55,456 bases of DNA from the NCBI GenBank assembly GCA_030066195.1, contig JASJCB010000029.1, positions 1 to 55,456 of the forward strand, written 5' to 3'. The stretch comes from Acidobacteriota bacterium (GTDB taxonomy: Bacteria > Acidobacteriota > Holophagae > Acanthopleuribacterales > Acanthopleuribacteraceae). A program made the position numbers and the translations under genes. Position 1 is the stretch's first letter; each line of letters begins with the position of its first letter. Positions 1-7,526 of the stretch are shown in pieces. The notes under the pieces are model-generated. The model was not told the DNA's origin. It did not search any database and saw nothing but the letters and a program-made list of their open reading frames with translations.

Positions 1-84
1 CCGTTCTCTGAGAAGAAGACCCAGATGGAGCGGCTTTTGGAGGAAAAGCGGAAGAGAGTATCGGGGAATAATCTCGGCCGATGA
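1..84 (+). CDS. C-terminal end of a gene cut by the window edge
   Basis: Frame 1 is open from the first base to a TGA at 82-84 and gives 27 residues. They are rich in Lys, Arg and Glu, with a helical look (KKTQMERLLEEKRKR). The stop lies directly next to the stop of the convergent pentapeptide gene, which is how real gene ends often sit. No family can be named from so short a piece, and a chance open frame of this length cannot be excluded. Confidence 0.4.
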   Translation, partial: PFSEKKTQMERLLEEKRKRVSGNNLGR

Positions 85-1080
85 CTAATTTTCCCATTCG
101 TCAATCCTTCTCCATTCGGACTCTGAATGAGTCAAGATCAGGTCGGCGAGTATCGCTCTCTCGTGTTCTTCGTCCCATAGGTAATGCGGGAGTTTGGTGC
201 TTTGGTAGATGCAGGCGTCTTGGAGTTGAGACATCGTTAGATTCTCGCTGTTGGTGAGATTGGCTTCTGCCAGGTTCGCCCGCTGGAGATTGGCCTCTGT
301 CAGGTTAGCCCGCCGGAGATCGGCTTTCCTCAGGTCCGCCCCCTGGAGATCGGCTCGCAACAGGCGCGCCCGCTGGAGATCGGCACCGTACAGATCCGCC
401 CCCTGGAGATCGGCAAGGTGCAGGCTCGCCCGCTGGAGATCGACTTTTGTCAGGTACGCCCGCTGGAGATCGGCCCTCCTCAGGTCCGCCCCCTGGAGAT
501 CGGCACCGTACAGATCCGCCCCCTGGAGATCGGCTCCGCCCAGGTCCGCCCGCTGGAGATCGGCTTTCCTCAAGTCCGCCCCCTGGAGCTTCTTTTTCCA
601 GGCAACAACCGTGTCCCTGAGCAGTTCAACACCCGGTCCATATCGGGTATCACGATTGTCACCAAATAGTGATTGGACTACCGACCAAGGATTCCTGAAT
701 TCCGGCTTGACGAGTATCGGCATGTTTTGCACGGCATGGATTTGGCCACACGCTACCCGCCTTGCATCATCGTTACCCATTTGACCTATTATGGTTCGTG
801 CTCGCAGTTCAATGCGGTCAGCCCGGTTCTCGTATATTCCCGATGTGAGACCAAAAACCGCCGTGTAAAACCCGAATAACCAGACCATGAAAGTTGGTGC
901 TTTCTTTTCCGGTGGCCACACATGCTCCCATATTGCCCGGACCCCCGAAAATTCCCTGGCTAAAAGCGAGTCGATGAGCGGTTTTTTCCTCATCCGCGAT
1001 CGGCCGACAATTTCAAAGTCACCGGCGAGCTTTCGCAACTCGTCTACTTTCTTTTGCTCAAGAATGGGGCGTAAGTCCAT
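85..1080 (-). CDS. Pentapeptide-repeat membrane protein
   Basis: The protein has about 331 residues. An N-terminal charged region (about 1-65) is followed by one hydrophobic segment (FMVWLFGFYTAVFGLTSGIY, about 65-85), a linker, and then about 20 tandem pentapeptides of the A(D/N)LXX type (ADLQGADLYG, ANLTEANLQR), roughly residues 170-285. A short non-repeat C-terminus ends it. Pentapeptide repeats fold as a right-handed quadrilateral beta-helix, but the family has no single function; some members mimic DNA (Qnr, MfpA), others are membrane or secreted scaffolds. The start at 1080 is preferred over the ATG at 1092 because GAGGT lies just ahead of it. Role unknown. The DNA repeat also produces long Arg-rich open frames on the other strand, which are shadows. 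Confidence 0.85.
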   Translation of the reverse strand: MDLRPILEQKKVDELRKLAGDFEIVGRSRMRKKPLIDSLLAREFSGVRAIWEHVWPPEKKAPTFMVWLFGFYTAVFGLTSGIYENRADRIELRARTIIGQMGNDDARRVACGQIHAVQNMPILVKPEFRNPWSVVQSLFGDNRDTRYGPGVELLRDTVVAWKKKLQGADLRKADLQRADLGGADLQGADLYGADLQGADLRRADLQRAYLTKVDLQRASLHLADLQGADLYGADLQRARLLRADLQGADLRKADLRRANLTEANLQRANLAEANLTNSENLTMSQLQDACIYQSTKLPHYLWDEEHERAILADLILTHSESEWRRIDEWEN

Positions 1081-1402
1081 GGCATACCTCATGTCAGATG
1101 GAATTGTTGCTAGATCAATATTACCCCAGCCAGTAATAAAAATCCGGCGGCCTGGCTCGCTTATGCATGTCCACGCCCAATCAAGCCGGTTTTTGCACGG
1201 TTTTTGCGCAATTTTGCAGGGTTGTTTTTCCGGCGCAAACGGTTGTGCCGCAATGGCTCAGGGCGTATGCCGCCTGGGTGAATCCCGAAAAAAAAATTTC
1301 TGAATTTTGCCGCGGTATATGCGCCCCCGCCATCAGTATAAGCCAAACTCGGCAAATCTAAACCCCATACCCTCAGGTATTTACGGAGCGGACCGAAAGC
1401 AC

Positions 1403-1435
1403 AAAAAAAGCCAGGATTACATAAAAATCCTGGCT
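1403..1435 (-). terminator. Rho-independent terminator
   Basis: On the minus strand AGCCAGGAT pairs with ATCCTGGCT (9 bp, 9-nt loop) and is followed by a run of seven T. It lies about 80 bp past the stop of the minus-strand gene ending at 1518. A second hairpin (AAGCCCCG/CGGGGCTT, 1446-1471) sits between, making a double terminator. Confidence 0.85.
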
Positions 1436-1517
1436 GAAACGAGAAAAGCCCCGCCAGAATTGACGGGGCTTGCTTTCGGTTTTTCTAGTTCTGATGGAAC
1501 GGGTAGCGCGTTGGAAA

Positions 1518-2108
1518 TCAGGCGGCTTGCTGGGTTTCCTCGCCGATCTGGCCCAAGCGCGCTTCATAAATCCAGATCAGCCAAAGATTCCGATCTTGCT
1601 CGCTCTTATCCTCCCAAGTGGGGAGATGATCCGCCAGATAATCCATGACGGACTGACGGCCGTTATGAGCAATCGCGGCAGCTGCTTCAATCGTCGGCTG
1701 ATTAGCTTGCGCCGTCCATTCCTCGATAAGCTCACGGCCGGTCTTGAACTGACCGAAACCGACAGCAATTTTGGCTTTTCTGAAGCTTGAGAAGTTCGTA
1801 TAGGAGCTAGATACCCCTGGAGCCCAAATGACCGTTATTTTGCCGTTATCGGCTACGGAACCGCTGAACCCCTTGGCCGTTGCCAGACGGATGACTTCCC
1901 GTCCGTTTTTGACTTCCCAACGGAGATTCGTAGCCATCTTCTTATCCAGTTTGGCCTGTTCTTCAGGGGACCGTTCCGGTTTGGCTTTTGCGGTTGCTTC
2001 GGTCTCGGTCGCTTCGGTCTCGGTCGCTTCGGTCGTTTCGGTTGCGGTTGCTTCGGTTGCTTCGGTTACGGCTTCAACTTGATCTTTTTTCGTGGCTTTT
2101 TTCGTCAT
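1518..2108 (-). CDS. Hypothetical protein with Ala/Glu/Thr repeat N-terminus
   Basis: About 196 residues. The start at 2108 is set by GGAAGTGATATT directly before ATG. Residues 1-55 are low complexity: a Lys-rich start (MTKKATKKDQVEAV) and then repeats of TEAT/TETEA, encoded by a near-perfect short DNA repeat. The rest is a compact domain with a WEVKNGREVIRLATAKGF stretch that looks like a beta-rich segment, and an acidic helical C-terminus. I do not recognise a family. The Lys/Ala/Thr head followed by a small domain resembles nucleic-acid-binding accessory proteins, but no catalytic motif is visible. It is monocistronic, with its own double terminator downstream. Confidence 0.75.
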   Translation of the reverse strand: MTKKATKKDQVEAVTEATEATATETTEATETEATETEATAKAKPERSPEEQAKLDKKMATNLRWEVKNGREVIRLATAKGFSGSVADNGKITVIWAPGVSSSYTNFSSFRKAKIAVGFGQFKTGRELIEEWTAQANQPTIEAAAAIAHNGRQSVMDYLADHLPTWEDKSEQDRNLWLIWIYEARLGQIGEETQQAA

Positions 2109-2587
2109 AATATCACTTCCTTTTTTCTGTGCTTTTTGTACCGGCTTTTCCTTGCCGTTTCTGATTATCAAATATGTATTGACCGATCATAAAAAGCAAG
2201 AAAAAAATCAAAAAAATTTCGGGTAACTCGCTGCATTTAAATAGTATTGTATCCATGCCTGCCCGTGTGCACGCACACACGCGGAGCCGCGCCTACGCAT
2301 GCATGCATCCACAAACGTGGACTTTTTGAGACTGCGATAATGTTACTTTAAAATAGTATTGCAAAGACAAGAGACGAGTTTTTATTAGTAGCTTTGAAGA
2401 AGAGCGATACGCAAGCGAGATCGAGAGAGCACCGTCAATTTGTTCAAGACTCGTCAGCAGGAACGGGTCCGGCAGCATCGGAAGCGAGTCGGGCTATCAT
2501 AAATATCTAATTAGATATTTCTATATATTATCTGATATCATCAGCGATGGGCTTAGCCCATACCGAACCACATAGAGGAGGCCGAAC
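2109..2587. other. AT-rich intergenic region with palindromes
   Basis: No convincing gene; a 61-codon minus-strand frame at 2293-2478 has no ribosome binding site. It holds two copies of AAATAGTATTG about 107 bp apart, an alternating purine-pyrimidine stretch near 2268-2305, a perfect 20-bp palindrome AAATATCTAATTAGATATTT (2501-2520) and a short hairpin ATGGGCT-T-AGCCCAT (2547-2561) just ahead of the next gene's ribosome binding site. The palindrome is a plausible operator or promoter-associated dyad for the plus-strand cluster that starts at 2588. Confidence 0.5.
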
Positions 2588-2860
2588 ATGGCAACCAACG
2601 TTCTGAAATACGCAAGAGGTCACATCGCCGGACTGCTCGCCCAGCGTGCAGGCCTCGGAGACTTCCATCAGGAATTGCGCGAGGCAACAGCCAAGGACAG
2701 CGACGGCGGCACCGACATCACCTACCAGGAAGGTGGCGAACTCATCAAGGAACTGGTCAACGACATCGTGGAGGCTTACTTCCCCGATGATCCACAGGCC
2801 AAGAAACTGGAACAGGCGGTGTCCGTCAACCTGGACCTGGCGCTCGGTTTCATCGCCTGA
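2588..2860 (+). CDS. Small hypothetical protein, first gene of an orphan cluster
   Basis: 90 residues with a good ribosome binding site (GAGGAGGCCGAAC-ATG). Predicted mostly helical, acidic (GGELIKELVNDIVEAYFPDD) and without Cys, membrane segment or recognisable motif. It is followed after 17 bp by a secreted protein and then by a membrane-anchored coiled-coil protein, so the three probably form one transcription unit. I do not recognise the family. The layout (AT-rich palindrome, strong Shine-Dalgarno, small helical protein) resembles the clusters at 20.0 and 22.7 kb. Confidence 0.75.
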   Translation: MATNVLKYARGHIAGLLAQRAGLGDFHQELREATAKDSDGGTDITYQEGGELIKELVNDIVEAYFPDDPQAKKLEQAVSVNLDLALGFIA

Positions 2861-2877
2861 GGCACAGGAGGTAGCCC

Positions 2878-3882
2878 ATGCGTTTTCTTGCTCTCTTTCT
2901 GGCCGTGGGTGCTTTCGCGAACAGTCACGAAAGCATCCAGGCGACTTACACCACGGACGAGGACGGCTTCCTGACCACTGTCACGTGGCGGCTCAGCGAT
3001 GAGGATGCTGCACTGGCCGATGTCACGGAAGTCACCCTACGCCGCAACGGAACGTCACTGTTCGATAACTCCTATCCATCCGCGGTACTGGAGGCGCATT
3101 TCCTGGTACCGCCCACGATGGGCCAATACGACGTGACGGTCACGACCCTGGACACTGCCGGCGGCATCGTTGCGGTTGACTGGGTCCAAGTGGCCGCGCC
3201 TGCACTGGGTGAATGCGTTGATGAGGCGCCCTGTCCATCCGGTGACGACGATCCTATCTTTTACGTGGGCCGCGTCAGTTCCAAGGAAACCGGGCCCGGG
3301 CAACGGTTCATTGCCAAGTTCGATATTCCCCGTGACGGCAAGGTGCACTACGCCTTCTATGAAGACCCTGTCGAAGTGGACGGCATCCAGTACGAGAATC
3401 CGCCTGTCTACGGTGAACTGAAAATTGACCAAACCGCCGAGGTCTGGTTCGGGTCCCCGGGTCCGGGTGCCGGCAACAACGCCCTAATCCTGCCGTTCTT
3501 CAATCGTGCCGGCAGCCTGCGCTTCTGGCATGACGACGGTCAGCCCTTGGGCCTGACCGGCTGGTTGTACTCGACGGCAACGACGAACCGCAGCGCCTTC
3601 ACCCAGGTGAATCGGGAAACCACGATCATTCCGCTGTCTGAAGATAGCGGCCAACTGTTCTACGTGTCGGCCTGGTCGGATGTGGATACCACCGTACGGT
3701 GCTGGTACGCCACCCGGCCGGACGGGCCCCGACAGGAAGCCGCTACCATCTTCAGCTTACGCGCGGATTCGTCCGCGTTTACCCAACTGCGCCATCCCGA
3801 CGGCCAGCAATGGCTCATCGTGGAAGGTGCGCCGGCTTGGTCCCTAATCACGTTTTCGGGCCATGACATCATCCTTCGCTGA
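2878..3882 (+). CDS. Secreted hypothetical protein
   Basis: 334 residues. The N-terminus (MRFLALFLAVGAFANSHES) is a typical signal peptide with cleavage near residue 14-16, preceded by AGGAGGTAGCCC. The mature protein is predicted all-beta: an Ig/fibronectin-like first part (about 20-110, VTWRLSD...TLRRNGTSLFDN) and a second part with Trp- and Pro-rich strands ending in HDIILR. Two Cys lie close together (ECVDEAPCPS) and may form a disulphide. No catalytic signature is seen. It is probably an exported structural or binding protein; function unknown. Confidence 0.75.
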   Translation: MRFLALFLAVGAFANSHESIQATYTTDEDGFLTTVTWRLSDEDAALADVTEVTLRRNGTSLFDNSYPSAVLEAHFLVPPTMGQYDVTVTTLDTAGGIVAVDWVQVAAPALGECVDEAPCPSGDDDPIFYVGRVSSKETGPGQRFIAKFDIPRDGKVHYAFYEDPVEVDGIQYENPPVYGELKIDQTAEVWFGSPGPGAGNNALILPFFNRAGSLRFWHDDGQPLGLTGWLYSTATTNRSAFTQVNRETTIIPLSEDSGQLFYVSAWSDVDTTVRCWYATRPDGPRQEAATIFSLRADSSAFTQLRHPDGQQWLIVEGAPAWSLITFSGHDIILR

Positions 3883-3929
3883 ATCACGACGGGGGTCGAT
3901 CAGGCCCCCGCTCGTCTCAAGGAGACCAC

Positions 3930-4232
3930 ATGCCTGACGGACTTCGTGAAACCATTCGGCACTGGCAAGGGATTTTGCTTGTCATCGTCACCTTTTTCGG
4001 AGGTGTCATGATCAGCTTTCTTCAGTCCCAACAGGCGGATCTCAAGGCGGAAATGGCCGGGCAAAAAGAGGACTTCATCCGTGAGTACGACCGTCTGGAA
4101 ACGCGACTGAACCAGCAGCAGGCCCTGCACAGGGCCGAGATGGCCGGTATCTCCACCAAGCTCGACACCATGAACGAAACCCTCAGGGAAATGGCCGTTT
4201 CCCTGGGGCAACTACAAGGAAAGCCCGATTGA
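3930..4232 (+). CDS. Small membrane-anchored coiled-coil protein
   Basis: 100 residues. A single transmembrane helix (about 15-33, GILLVIVTFFGGVMISFL) is followed by a long heptad-like coiled coil (about 35-95) with many Gln, Glu and Leu. The ribosome binding site is AAGGAGACCAC. Size and layout resemble phage lysis accessory proteins or small envelope spacers, but no phage genes are adjacent. The stop codon lies in the left arm of an inverted repeat (AAGCCCGATTGA...TCAATCGGGCTT, 4220-4266) that may end the cluster transcript. Confidence 0.7.
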   Translation: MPDGLRETIRHWQGILLVIVTFFGGVMISFLQSQQADLKAEMAGQKEDFIREYDRLETRLNQQQALHRAEMAGISTKLDTMNETLREMAVSLGQLQGKPD

Positions 4233-4324
4233 ACCTCCACCTTTACCTACGGGCTCAATCGGGCTTCATTGTGTGGCCATCATAAAGAACAGCCTCCCAG
4301 GAACAATGACATAGTTCCGAATAT

Positions 4325-5137
4325 TTGTCAACGCACGGTAATTGCGTGGAGGCTATTTTGAAACAGGTTAATCACCTCGACTTGTTCTCGGGTATCGGTG
4401 GGTTTGCGCTGGCCGCGGCCATGGTCTGGCGTTGCCATCAGGTGGCCGCCTTCTGTGAGATCGATCCATTTGCACAGAAGGTATTGCGCAAGCACTGGCC
4501 CCTGACGCCCATTGTCTCGGACATTCACGATATGAAAGGAGAAGACCATGACGAAATCGACTTGCTCACGGGAGGATTCCCTTGTCAACCCTTCAGTTCC
4601 GCCGGGCAGCGGCGAGGCCAGGCAGATGACCGCTACCTCTGGCCGGAGATGCTTCGCGTTATCGCGGGCGCCCGGCCCACTTGGATCTGTGCTGAAAACG
4701 TTATTGGGCTCGACGGCCTGGCACTCCAGAGTGTGCTTGATGATCTGGAAGGCCAAGACTACACAGTGCAAACGCTCGAAATACCGGCTGCGGCTGTTGG
4801 TGCACCTCACCAACGATTCAGGACTATCATTCTGGCCCACGATAACCACAAGCTGCAATGTGAAGCACAACATCGAGGAGTGGCGGGAGCGCGGCAAGCA
4901 GAACAGCGTGCTCAACGCCCATTACTGGGATGCCCTGGCCCATGGCCGGCGCTTCACGGTGAACCACTTTCGAACTGGGTACCCACACCTATCCTGCAAC
5001 CCGGCCTATCTGGAGAGTTTCATGGGGTACCCGATCGGCTGGACCAATGTGTAGCGCTTGGGAATAGCATCTGTCCGCCGTTGTTTGCGGAGATCTTCAG
5101 AGCCATTGAGGCTGCTGAGAATTGGAACGCGGGCTGA
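4325..5137 (+). CDS. DNA (cytosine-5-)-methyltransferase, internally frameshifted
   Basis: Transfers methyl from SAM to C5 of cytosine in DNA. Motif I (DLFSGIGGFALA), motif IV with the catalytic Cys (GGFPCQPFSSAG), motif VI (ENVIG), motif VIII (GAPHQRFR) and the C-terminal motif (VALGNSICPPLFAEIF) are all in one 270-codon frame. Between motif VIII and the C-terminus (about 4825-4985) this frame makes an unlikely Gln/Arg-rich stretch. The frame one base over reads like real methyltransferase sequence there (WPTITTSCNVKHNIEEW, HYWDALAHGRRF). The target-recognition region therefore seems shortened and passed through in the wrong frame, so activity is doubtful. There is no restriction enzyme beside it; it is an orphan or the relic of a restriction-modification system. 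The start codon is uncertain. Confidence 0.75.
   Translation: MSTHGNCVEAILKQVNHLDLFSGIGGFALAAAMVWRCHQVAAFCEIDPFAQKVLRKHWPLTPIVSDIHDMKGEDHDEIDLLTGGFPCQPFSSAGQRRGQADDRYLWPEMLRVIAGARPTWICAENVIGLDGLALQSVLDDLEGQDYTVQTLEIPAAAVGAPHQRFRTIILAHDNHKLQCEAQHRGVAGARQAEQRAQRPLLGCPGPWPALHGEPLSNWVPTPILQPGLSGEFHGVPDRLDQCVALGNSICPPLFAEIFRAIEAAENWNAG
4917..5129 (+). repeat. Direct repeat, copy 1 (MTase 3' end; copy 2 at 6063-6273)
   Basis: About 213 bp repeated in the same orientation 1.15 kb downstream, with a 2-bp length difference. The two copies flank the low-GC secreted-protein gene, as would result from insertion of a foreign segment together with a second methyltransferase end. Confidence 0.8.
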
Positions 5138-5299
5138 CCAACTGTAGTAGCCACGGTTGATTGGCAAGGGGATTCGGGCTAGTTTTCACCAGCCCGTTTC
5201 TGTTTGGGGCGCTTTGCTTGGAGTCGTCCGCTGATGTTGCAGCGGTGCGGGACCGGCTGTTTCGATTTTTTCGTAAGTACCATCAAATAAGAGTTTTCC

Positions 5300-5614
5300 T
5301 TAATTACATCCGAATAACACCCACTTACATAAACCGGGTGAACCCTCTTCGCATACCACTGTAGTAACTGTTGGGTTGGAATTGAGCATAAGGCCATGAG
5401 ATCCTGGAAATGCTATCGCAACAAGCTCTTTTCCGCTATAAAGATTAATCTTACAACTCCCTAGGTTAAATACACTTGACGTACATACGCTTGGTACTCT
5501 GTTCATTGTGCCGCATACTGATTCGCCTATAACAGTTTCACCAGCGGTTAAAGTGTAAAAGGCAGATGATACAATTGTAAACATTGCCAATAGTAGACTT
5601 ATTCTAAAGATCAT
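5300..5614 (-). CDS. Small secreted Cys-rich hypothetical protein
   Basis: About 104 residues. The start at 5614 follows an excellent ribosome binding site (AAAGGAGGAAAGTA-ATG). A signal peptide (MIFRISLLLAMFTIVSSAFY) is followed by a small domain with seven or so Cys (VCGTMNRVPSVC, LGSCKIN, VVCEEG, LCKWVLFGC), likely disulphide-bonded in the periplasm or outside the cell. It lies between the methyltransferase and its partial copy in DNA of clearly lower GC than the flanks, which suggests recent transfer. Family not recognised. Confidence 0.65.
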   Translation of the reverse strand: MIFRISLLLAMFTIVSSAFYTLTAGETVIGESVCGTMNRVPSVCTSSVFNLGSCKINLYSGKELVAIAFPGSHGLMLNSNPTVTTVVCEEGSPGLCKWVLFGCN

Positions 5615-5711
5615 TACTTTCCTCCTTTTCTTTTTGAAGCAACAGTTAATCATAACACATCATAAGGAAATTATTTCACAAAAATATACTTTTACATTGA
5701 TATAAAGTATT

Positions 5712-6284
5712 TTGGTAATAGAATTAAGGATGCAACAACCCTTCAAAACCGGTTACGATCGAACCTCATTTGATCTCTTTTTCTTCGAATTACCCGAGAA
5801 TAGCTTCGGCAGCATCGCGGGTATTGGCAGCCCGCAGGACCTCCCAGGTTGGTCGACAAAAGCGGCTCTGCCTAAGGCGGTTGACCGATTTGTCCGGCCG
5901 CAATCCCTCGACTGCCATACTCCCGGCCGAGGTGACATCGCAACCTGGGGAACTTTTTCTGATGTCTCACCGAACGAAACTTTCAGGACCTCAACGGGGG
6001 AACCAGGTCCTCAAGACTTCCATCTGGTCCGGTGTTGCGCCGCGCACCTCGGTGGCCCCAGCGCCCATTACTGGGATGCCCTGGGCCATGGCCGGCGCTT
6101 CAAGGTGAACCACTGTCGCACTGTACCCGCACCTATCTTGCAACCCGGCGTATCTGGAGAGTTTCATGGGGTACCCGATCGGCTGGACCAGTGTGTAGCG
6201 CTTGGGAATGCCATTTGTCCGCCGCTGTTTGCGGAAATTTTCCGGACCATTGAGGCCGTGGAGGGCTGGAACTCCTCTTTTTGA
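5712..6284 (+). pseudogene. Decayed methyltransferase fragment (second copy of the 3' end)
   Basis: Only the last 70 or so codons are recognisable. Bases 6063-6273 match 4917-5129 of the methyltransferase gene at roughly 85-90 % by eye. The encoded end (HYWDALGHGRRF...VPDRLDQCVALGNAICPPL) has the C-terminal methyltransferase motif. This copy lacks two bases (GG) present in the upstream copy near 4979, so here both halves are in one frame. The upstream part (about 5712-6060) is open but has no methyltransferase motifs and no good ribosome binding site. It is most likely a remnant of a duplicated or displaced methyltransferase gene. Confidence 0.6.
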
Positions 6285-6510
6285 CAACAAGGACGCATAA
6301 CCCGTTAAGAATGAGTAGTTTCGGTGTGACTTGCGAGGTTTCGGGAGATGGTTAGGTCCGTGAAGTGCTTCAAAACAAGGTCTTTACGGCTACCTCTGTA
6401 TGGGAATAATAAAAAAATCTTGCATCTGGATGAAAAAGCCACCATGTTAGTAACAGGTTGGTGAAAACCGCCTCTGAAACCCTTGGGGCGCAAGGGCTCC
6501 CCAGAGGGGT
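6285..6510 (+). other. Possible CRISPR leader region
   Basis: No gene is supported. The 226 bp left of the first repeat are AT-richer than the surroundings and include an A/T run (AATAATAAAAAAATC, about 6405-6419), as leaders often do. Assignment is by position and repeat orientation only. Confidence 0.35.
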
Positions 6511-6742
6511 CTTGCATGACCTTCACTTTGTGGAGGGGTTGAAACAATAGCAAATGAGGACAAAAGCATCAAAATGATTAAACTCTTGCATGACCTTCAC
6601 TTTGTGGAGGGGTTGAAACTATTTCATGATTCCTCTCCTTTCGAGCTGATACTTGCATGACCTTCACTTTGTGGAGGGGTTGAAACACTACTACAACTTG
6701 ATAAATTTGAAGGTCTAATAGCTTGCATGACCTTCACTTTGT
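6511..6742 (+). CRISPR. Short orphan CRISPR array, three full repeats and one truncated repeat
   Basis: The 35-bp repeat begins CTTGCATGACC and ends GGGGTTGAAAC. Exact copies lie at 6511-6545, 6585-6619 and 6652-6686; a fourth copy at 6722-6742 keeps only the first 21 bp. Spacers are 39, 32 and 35 bp (6546-6584, 6620-6651, 6687-6721), all different and AT-rich. The GAAAC end is typical of the 3' end of type I and type III repeats, giving a plus-strand crRNA with the leader to the left and the truncated repeat as trailer end. No cas gene lies in the window, so this is a remnant or depends on Cas proteins from elsewhere. The array sits between a pseudogene and a repeat element. Confidence 0.85.
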
Positions 6743-6760
6743 TCCGCGATATGTGTAACG

Positions 6761-6952
6761 TTGGCGCAAATAACTGCAAGTGTTGGCTTTAGACGTGGGG
6801 TGATTATAACCTCACGTGAGGATGAGCTAAGTAGCTATTGGGTCAGGTTGGTGAAAACTCAAGAATCCTTCCTTGATCCCGATCCTATGGCGCCGGTAGA
6901 AGGTCCTTGGCGAGATGACGGTCAACCTGAAAACATTGCTGAAATGAATTGA
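6761..6952 (+). pseudogene. Possible gene remnant joined to the truncated CRISPR repeat
   Basis: A 63-codon frame with a TTG first codon and no ribosome binding site begins 19 bp after the truncated repeat. Its composition (SSYWVRLVKTQESFLDPD, WRDDGQPENIAEMN) looks like a real protein C-terminus rather than chance sequence. The break in the repeat and the missing start fit a deletion that fused the array to the 3' end of another gene. Family not recognised. Confidence 0.3.
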
Positions 6953-7075
6953 GGTTTTTCTGTAAAGCTTTTGTAAATAATTTGGCTTTGGTTTTTGTCG
7001 TCAGGCTGTAGAAAACCCGCTTTCAAAAATCGCTGTAATCGTTGGCTACCAAGGGATAGAGCGTGGGTGTTCGTA

Positions 7076-7391
7076 CTACTCAGTGGGAAGGCTATGGACA
7101 GTATTGCACATAGGCTGCCTACTCAGTGGGAAGGCCATGGACAGTATTGCACATAGGCTGCCTACTCAGTGGGAAGGCCATGGACAGTATTGCACATAGG
7201 CTGCCTACTCAGTGGGAAGGCCATGGACAGTATTGCACATAGGCTGCCTACTCAGTAGTAAGGCTATAGGCAACGTCGTCCAACGGCAGCTTAATCAGTG
7301 GTGTGCCGCGGGGCAACGCTGCCCCCGGGCAATGCACTCAGTGACAAGGGTAGGGAAAACATTGCCTGTTTTCCCTTAGACTCATTTTCAA
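7076..7391. repeat. 43-bp tandem repeat element, copy A
   Basis: Units start at 7076, 7119, 7162, 7205 and 7248 with an exact 43-bp step; the first four are almost identical and the fifth is diverged. Each unit holds an imperfect dyad (GCCATGG...CACATAGGC) and the core CTACTCAGTGGGAAGG. The array is followed by about 140 bp of unique tail (to ATTTTCAA, 7391) with GC-rich inverted repeats. The whole element, tail plus array, recurs in inverted orientation at 33218-33625. No coding potential. Confidence 0.9.
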
Positions 7392-7420
7392 TCACACCTC
7401 TTGACTTCTCTTGACTTGAC

Positions 7421-7448
7421 TTGACATCGTCGGGCCTTCTGTTAACAT
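7421..7448 (+). promoter_or_regulatory. Sigma-70-like promoter for the Abi gene
   Basis: A perfect -35 TTGACA (7421-7426) is separated by 16 bp from TAACAT (7443-7448). It is preceded by three short copies of TTGACTT. The predicted transcript starts about 70 bp ahead of the ATG at 7527, and its leader can form a GC hairpin (CCCGCC near 7465 with GGCGGG near 7505). Confidence 0.5.
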
Positions 7449-7526
7449 GGGATCTAATAACACCCGCCACGCCTCTGCCCTTCCGGGGTGACATGCGCAC
7501 CACGGCGGGTTTCTCCGGGTTTATTT

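Noticed and set aside
251..784. Arg/Ser/Ala-rich 177-codon plus-strand frame
   Set aside because: It is the antisense of the pentapeptide repeat region; the period-15 bp repeat keeps other frames open, and it has no ribosome binding site.
6305..6553. 82-codon minus-strand frame
   Set aside because: It covers the first CRISPR repeat and its presumed leader; no ribosome binding site.
6455..6858. 15-bp identity CAGGTTGGTGAAAAC on both sides of the CRISPR array
   Set aside because: Considered as a flanking duplication, but the match does not extend and one or two such 15-mers are expected by chance in 55 kb.
7076..7391. 43-bp array as a CRISPR
   Set aside because: Units are contiguous and nearly identical with no variable spacers, so it is a simple tandem array.
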